Origin: DATCLS01 sp035265325
GTDB taxonomy: Bacteria; Actinomycetota; Acidimicrobiia; Acidimicrobiales; VFJN01
Direction: 5' to 3'
Assembly (NCBI GenBank): GCA_035265325.1
Contig: DATFOS010000079.1
Span: forward strand, 1 to 8,513
DNA: 8,513 nucleotides
Made by a program: the position numbers and the translations under genes
Part shown: positions 5,232 to 8,513 of the stretch, in pieces
Layout: each line of letters opens with the position of its first letter
How positions within the stretch are numbered: position 1 is the first letter of the stretch
Notes under the pieces: generated by a model
Seen by the model: the letters and a program-made list of their open reading frames with translations, nothing else
What the model was told of the DNA's origin: nothing
Database searches by the model: none

Positions 5232-6197
5232 TCACGGTTCCCGGACCACCTCGGCCGCGTCCTTGTCCGTCCGCTGGCCCATGTAGACGGGATGGCGCAT
5301 GCGGCCGTCGTCGGTCCACTCGCCGAACCGGACCTCGACCACCACCTCCGGCGCCACCCAGCGGGCGCCGCGCACGTGGAGGGCCGGCGGGCGCGGCGTG
5401 AACGGGCAGTCCGGGATCGCCAGCGGCGCCAGCAGCCGTTCCATCCGGGTGAGCTCGGCGTGCGTGAACCCGGACCCGACCCGCCCCGAGAACCGCAGCT
5501 CCGGGGCGCCCGGGCTGTCGTGGACGCCGACCAGCAGCGACCCCAGGCCGCCCTCCCGGTTGCCCTCGCCGAGCGCCCAGCCGCCCACCACGACCTCCTG
5601 CTCCCGGCGGACCTTCGTCTTGACCCACGAGCGGCTGCGGGCGCCGGGCACGTACGGGGAGTCGACCCGCTTGGCCACCACGCCTTCCATGCCCTTGGCG
5701 CGGCACGCCTCCAGCAGGCTGTCGCCGTCCTCGAACACCTGCGCCAACCCGGTGCCGGGCGGCAGGTCGTCGGCGAGGTTGCCGAGCAGGCGGCGCCGGT
5801 CGGCCAGCGTGAGCGAGGTCGTGTCGTGGCCGCCCAGCTCGAGCAGGTCGAAGACCACGAATTCGACGGGGACATCCTGCGCCCGTCGGCGGGCGTCGGC
5901 GACGGCCGTCACGTGCATCCGGTGCTGGAGGCGGGTGAAGCTGGGCCGGCCCTGGGCGTTGAGCGCCACGACCTCGCCGTCGAGCACGCACTCGACCGGC
6001 GCCAGCGCCGGGCCCAGGGCCGCCAGCTCGGGGTAGGTGTTCGTCGCCTCGAGCCCGTTCGAGCTCCAGAGGCGGACGCCGTCCGCGCCGACCTGGGCGA
6101 GCAGCCGCATCCCGTCCCACTTGACTTCGTAGGACCACCCCGGGCCGTGGGGAAGCGTCCCGCTCACGGCCTTCATCGGGGCGAGCGGGGTGAGCAC
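5232..6197 (-). CDS. ATP-dependent DNA ligase, LigD/LigC-type stand-alone ligase
   Basis: A 321-residue ATP-dependent DNA ligase resembling the ligase domain of LigD and the single-domain LigC proteins. Motif I EVKWDGMR carries the adenylated Lys26; motif III is VLDGEVV (71-77); motif IIIa is EFVVFDLLE (112-120); motif IV is EGVVAK (171-176) and motif V SWVKTK (190-195). An OB-fold domain follows (from about 200), with RFSGRVGSGFT and ending in MRHPVYMGQRTDKDA, typical of LigD ligase domains. The polymerase and phosphoesterase domains of full LigD are absent, and no Ku gene is in the window. It would seal nicks or breaks, perhaps in end-joining or base-excision repair as for actinobacterial LigC. 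It starts with GTG and lies in the same direction as the upstream protease gene (72 nt away) and the RsbW-like gene. Confidence 0.93.
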   Translation of the reverse strand: MLTPLAPMKAVSGTLPHGPGWSYEVKWDGMRLLAQVGADGVRLWSSNGLEATNTYPELAALGPALAPVECVLDGEVVALNAQGRPSFTRLQHRMHVTAVADARRRAQDVPVEFVVFDLLELGGHDTTSLTLADRRRLLGNLADDLPPGTGLAQVFEDGDSLLEACRAKGMEGVVAKRVDSPYVPGARSRSWVKTKVRREQEVVVGGWALGEGNREGGLGSLLVGVHDSPGAPELRFSGRVGSGFTHAELTRMERLLAPLAIPDCPFTPRPPALHVRGARWVAPEVVVEVRFGEWTDDGRMRHPVYMGQRTDKDAAEVVREP

Positions 6198-6269
6198 GCG
6201 GCGGAGGCTACCGAGGCCCCCGTTCGGGGACGAGGTGCGGAACCGCCGCCGCGCGCTCCGTAGTGGCTG

Positions 6270-7247
6270 CTAGGCGGTGCCCTGGTCGGTGGTGGCCTCG
6301 TCGGGGGCGAACGACACCCGGATGTCGAGCTCGTCGGTCACCCGCACGACGTGGAGGTCGAGCGTCCCGCCCTCGGGGACCGCCGCCAGCACGGAGAACA
6401 GGTCGTCGGCGTCGGCCACCTCGGTGCCGCCCGCCGAGGTGATGAGGTCGCCGCGCAGGATGCCGGCCCGTGCCGCCGGGCTGCCCTCCTCGACGCCGCG
6501 CACCATCACCCCGTCGCGCTCGGGCAGGCCGACCGCCTGGCGCATGCGCCGGGCCACGTGGGCAGGCGCCACGCCGACGCCGAGGAGCGGCCGGCGCGGC
6601 TCGTCGCCGGCGGCCAACTCGTCGACCCGGCGCCGCAGGCCGGCGTCGGCGGCACGGGCGATGGCGAACCCGTCGCCCAGCCGCAGTGTGGTCACCCCGA
6701 GCAGGCGGCCCTGCTCGTCGACGATCGGGCTGCCCGAGCCGCCCTTGCCCAGCGGCGCGGTGTGCTCGATGCCGCCGGTCACCAGCCGGCCGCGGGGGCC
6801 CCGGAACGCCCGGTCGAGGCCGGACACCGTCCCCGAGGTCACCCGGACACCGTCGCCCGTGCGAGCCACGGCGAACACCGTGGTGCCCCAGTCGACCGGG
6901 ACCCCCGCGGTCTCCGTCCCGCCGCCCGGGCCCTCGCCCTCCTCGCTCGCGCCGCCGGAGCCCGACGTCGCCCAGGTCACCGGCGGGGCGTCGCCCGTCT
7001 CCACCTGCAGCACCGTGAGGTCGCCATCGAGGTCGACCCCGGCCGCCCGGCCCTGGGTGGCGCGCCCGTCGGCGAAGGTCACCTGCGTGGTGCGGTCGCG
7101 GAGGTTGTGGGCGTTCGTGAGCACGAGCCCGTCGCCGACCACCACCCCGCAGCCGCGTCCGCCGTGTCGCCCGATGCGCACCACCGACGGCGCCACCGCG
7201 TCGACGACCCGGCGGGTGGCGTCCCTGATCTCGTCCGTTGCCGTCAT
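6270..7247 (-). CDS. Cytoplasmic HtrA-like trypsin-fold protease with one PDZ domain
   Basis: A 325-residue S1C-type serine protease with one C-terminal PDZ domain. The catalytic His47 lies in VLTNAHNLRD, the Asp in DLDGDLTVLQV (probably Asp76), and the Ser at 171 in GKGGSGSPIVDE. In classic HtrA the Ser motif is GNSGGP, so two positions differ, which could change activity. A Gly/Glu-rich insert (about 96-114) separates the two beta barrels. PDZ features are PLLGVGVAP (220-228) and GSPAARAGILRGDLI (255-269). There is no signal peptide or membrane segment, so unlike most DegP or HtrA proteins it should stay in the cytoplasm. The ATG has a strong ggagga ribosome site 6 nt upstream. It is divergent from the HxlR regulator, which may control it. 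Confidence 0.88.
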   Translation of the reverse strand: MTATDEIRDATRRVVDAVAPSVVRIGRHGGRGCGVVVGDGLVLTNAHNLRDRTTQVTFADGRATQGRAAGVDLDGDLTVLQVETGDAPPVTWATSGSGGASEEGEGPGGGTETAGVPVDWGTTVFAVARTGDGVRVTSGTVSGLDRAFRGPRGRLVTGGIEHTAPLGKGGSGSPIVDEQGRLLGVTTLRLGDGFAIARAADAGLRRRVDELAAGDEPRRPLLGVGVAPAHVARRMRQAVGLPERDGVMVRGVEEGSPAARAGILRGDLITSAGGTEVADADDLFSVLAAVPEGGTLDLHVVRVTDELDIRVSFAPDEATTDQGTA

Positions 7248-7326
7248 TCCTGCTCCTCCGTCCCCGTGCCCGGACCTGCGGCCTGGGCCGCTCGCCGCTC
7301 CCGGCCGTAGCCTGGGGGACCGACGA

Positions 7327-7353
7327 GCTAGTCACTAGCAAGTTGCAAGTGAC
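7327..7353. promoter_or_regulatory. Palindromic operator between the protease and HxlR genes
   Basis: Two overlapping symmetries lie here. The stretch gctagtcactagc (7327-7339) is a perfect palindrome about its central C. From 7331 to 7353 the arms gtcactagcaa and ttgcaagtgac are inverted repeats with one mismatch around G7342, and agcaagt/tgcaagt form a 7-bp near-direct repeat. The site lies 19 nt upstream of the HxlR start in a 125-bp divergent gap, the usual place for an autoregulatory HxlR operator. It could also control the protease gene. Binding by this HxlR protein is inferred. Confidence 0.65.
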
Positions 7354-7372
7354 CCTACCGCAGGACCGACCG

Positions 7373-7822
7373 ATGCCACCTCCCGCACCCGTGACCCCCA
7401 CGGCGGACCCCGCCCTCGCCGACGCCCTCGGCCGCGTCGGCGACCGGTGGTCGCTCCTGGTCGTGGCCGCCCTCCTCGGCGGGCCACAGCGCTTCGGCGA
7501 CCTGCTGGCGTCGCTCGACGGGCTCGCGCCGAACATCCTGTCCAAGCGGTTGGGGCACCTCGAGGCGGAGGGGTTGGTGGTGGGCGAGCCCTATTCGCGT
7601 CGGCCCGTCCGCCACGCCTACCGGCTCACGGCGGCGGGGGCCGAGCTCGCCGGCGTGCTGCGCCTGCTGGCCCACTGGGAGAGCCACCGGTCCGGGGCGG
7701 CGCCGGGCGGCGGGGCGCCGCGGCACGCCGCCTGCGGGACCCCGGTCGAGGCCCGCTGGTACTGCCCGACGTGCGAGGCGGCCGTCGACGACGCGGAGGA
7801 CGACGGGCTCCGCTGGCTGTGA
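7373..7822 (+). CDS. HxlR-family winged-helix regulator with C-terminal zinc knuckle
   Basis: A 149-residue dimeric transcription regulator of the HxlR/MarR-like type. The winged helix opens with LGRVGDRWSLLVVAALLGGPQRFGDLL (19-45), has the recognition-helix region LAPNILSKRLGHLEAEGLV (51-69), and a wing RRPVRHAYRLTAAG (76-89). A Gly/Pro linker follows, then a probable zinc site: His118 and Cys121 (HAAC) with Cys131 and Cys134 (CPTC). The winged helix itself contains no cysteine, so thiol sensing through that domain, as in some HxlR proteins, is unlikely; the zinc-like site could bind metal or be redox-active. I chose the ATG at 7373 because the domain starts soon after and the operator lies just upstream. 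It is divergent from the PDZ protease gene. The signal it senses cannot be told from the sequence. Confidence 0.88.
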   Translation: MPPPAPVTPTADPALADALGRVGDRWSLLVVAALLGGPQRFGDLLASLDGLAPNILSKRLGHLEAEGLVVGEPYSRRPVRHAYRLTAAGAELAGVLRLLAHWESHRSGAAPGGGAPRHAACGTPVEARWYCPTCEAAVDDAEDDGLRWL

Positions 7823-7973
7823 CACGGTCGTGGGCGGCACGCGTTCCGTTCAGCGGGCGCGGCGTCCGCCGGGGGACTACGGTGCCGCGCACAGCGCGGC
7901 CGCCGCCGCTCGGGTCGTGGTCGGTGGCCGTGTCATCACCCTCGGGAGCCGCGACCTGGGGCCATGCTGGCGC

Positions 7974-7992
7974 GCGCCCCTGCCGGGGGCGC
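7974..7992. terminator. Short GC hairpin after the HxlR gene
   Basis: The arms gcgcccc (7974-7980) and ggggcgc (7986-7992) pair perfectly over 7 bp with a 5-nt loop, about 150 nt after the HxlR stop and 48 nt before the next start codon. It could be the terminator of the HxlR gene or part of the leader of the DUF2510 gene. There is no U-tract. In this composition a stem of this size could also be chance. Confidence 0.3.
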
Positions 7993-8039
7993 TAGCTTCG
8001 GCCGCTCGGCGGAACAGACCGAATGAGGAGATGTTTTCG

Positions 8040-8513
8040 ATGTCCCAGGTCAGTCCCGGCTGGTACCCGGATCCGTCCGGGCGCTTCGCCCAGCGCTACC
8101 ACGACGGTGGCCGCTGGACGGAGCACGTGGCCGACGCCGGCGGCAACCGCAGCACCGACGCTCCCGCGGGACAACAGACGCCAGGCGCGACCGCCACCTC
8201 GCAGCAGTCCTACGAGACGCCGAGCAACCAGGGGTACGGCCAGCAGGGGTACGGCCAGCAGGGCCATGGCGGCACCCCCAGCGGCCAGGGCTACGGGCAG
8301 GCAGACCAGTACGGCCAGCAGCGGGGGTACGGCGGTACGCCAAGCCAGCAGGGCTATGGCGGCACCCCCAGCCAGCAGGGCCAAGAGGAGCCCCCGAGCG
8401 GCCATGGCTACGGCCAGGACCAGTACGGCCAGCAGCCGGGCTACGGCGGCACCCCGAGCCAGCCGAGCTACGGGCAGGCCGACCAGTACGGTCAGCAGCC
8501 GGGCTACGGCGGC
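8040..8513 (+). CDS. DUF2510 protein with Gly/Gln/Tyr-rich repeat tail, 5' part
   Basis: An open frame of 158 codons that runs off the end of the window. The start is the ATG at 8040 with gaggag 9 nt upstream; an in-frame ATG at 8031 sits directly against that site and is less likely. Residues 5-30, SPGWYPDP followed by RYHDGGRWTEHV, form a DUF2510 domain, a short actinobacterial module of unknown function with conserved Trp and Tyr residues, often at the N-terminus of membrane proteins. After a Thr/Ser/Gln stretch, residues from about 63 onward are a low-complexity Gly/Gln/Tyr tract with a repeating unit of about 20 residues: YGQ-DQYGQQ-GYGGTPSQ recurs from residues 85, 124 and 144. No membrane segment is seen yet; one is likely beyond the window. 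The tract should be disordered and resembles prion-like YGQ-rich sequences. Its function is unknown. Confidence 0.85.
   Translation, partial: MSQVSPGWYPDPSGRFAQRYHDGGRWTEHVADAGGNRSTDAPAGQQTPGATATSQQSYETPSNQGYGQQGYGQQGHGGTPSGQGYGQADQYGQQRGYGGTPSQQGYGGTPSQQGQEEPPSGHGYGQDQYGQQPGYGGTPSQPSYGQADQYGQQPGYGG
8226..8513 (+). repeat. Tandem in-frame repeats encoding GYGQ-rich tract
   Basis: Imperfect in-frame repeats built from tacggccagcag-like and ggctacggcggcacc-like blocks, with the larger unit spaced at about 60 nt. They continue to the window edge, so the copy number is unknown. They lie inside the DUF2510 gene and are coding, not a CRISPR array or a mobile element. Confidence 0.75.

Noticed and set aside
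5151..6263. A plus-strand open frame of 370 codons opposite the ligase
   Set aside because: It is the antisense of a ligase with intact motifs I-V, and its product has no recognisable domain.
6208..7545. A minus-strand open frame of 445 codons across the protease and the HxlR gene
   Set aside because: It is frame-shifted relative to the protease, which has its own strong ribosome site and catalytic residues, and the product is low-complexity.
8226..8513. CRISPR-like direct repeats
   Set aside because: The repeats are in frame, imperfect, without regular unique spacers, and translate into a continuous Gly/Gln/Tyr tract.

Overview
This is a very GC-rich window with dense, bidirectional coding. 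It almost certainly comes from an actinobacterium. The decisive marker is a WhiB-family iron-sulfur regulator, a family essentially confined to Actinobacteria and their phages. The DUF2510 protein, the single-domain LigD-like ligase and the oligoribonuclease fit as well. The gene set and divergent sequences suggest a deep branch such as Acidimicrobiia, but that is an inference. I see no mobile element, CRISPR array, rRNA or tRNA; this looks like ordinary chromosome.

Layout from left to right: the 3' end of a ribokinase-like PfkB sugar kinase (+), then a VOC/glyoxalase-fold protein (+). These converge on a thiol-redox pair on the minus strand, a TlpA/ResA-like thioredoxin followed by a CcdA-type membrane electron carrier. 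The two convergent units share a hairpin at 840-869. A structured non-coding stretch of about 420 bases (2375-2795) follows. Next is a WhiB7-type regulator (minus) with a leader of about 480 nt, and then oligoribonuclease orn (minus). Divergent from orn is dut (+), which abuts, stop to stop, a degenerate RsbW-like protein (minus). An ATP-dependent DNA ligase (minus) and a cytoplasmic HtrA-like PDZ protease (minus) follow. A HxlR-family regulator (+) is divergent from the protease, with a palindromic operator between them. The window ends inside a DUF2510 protein (+) with a Gly/Gln/Tyr-rich repeat tail.

The most interesting part is the whiB7 leader at 3219-3740. It contains an AT tract 3 bp upstream of a TTGACG -35-like hexamer, a translated-looking upstream ORF of up to 78 codons, a 12-bp intrinsic terminator just before whiB7, and an 11-bp antiterminator that shares bases with the terminator. 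The 5' arm of the antiterminator lies in the last codons of the upstream ORF. This is the layout expected for ribosome-mediated attenuation: a ribosome that stalls early lets whiB7 be transcribed, and one that finishes causes termination. The pairings can be read directly from the sequence; the mechanism is inferred by analogy with mycobacterial and Streptomyces whiB7/wblC.

Other points of note: the RsbW-like protein lacks the conserved ATP-binding residues, the HtrA-like protein lacks a signal peptide, two convergent genes use one hairpin to encode both of their last codons, and the DUF2510 gene carries FUS-like YGQ repeats.
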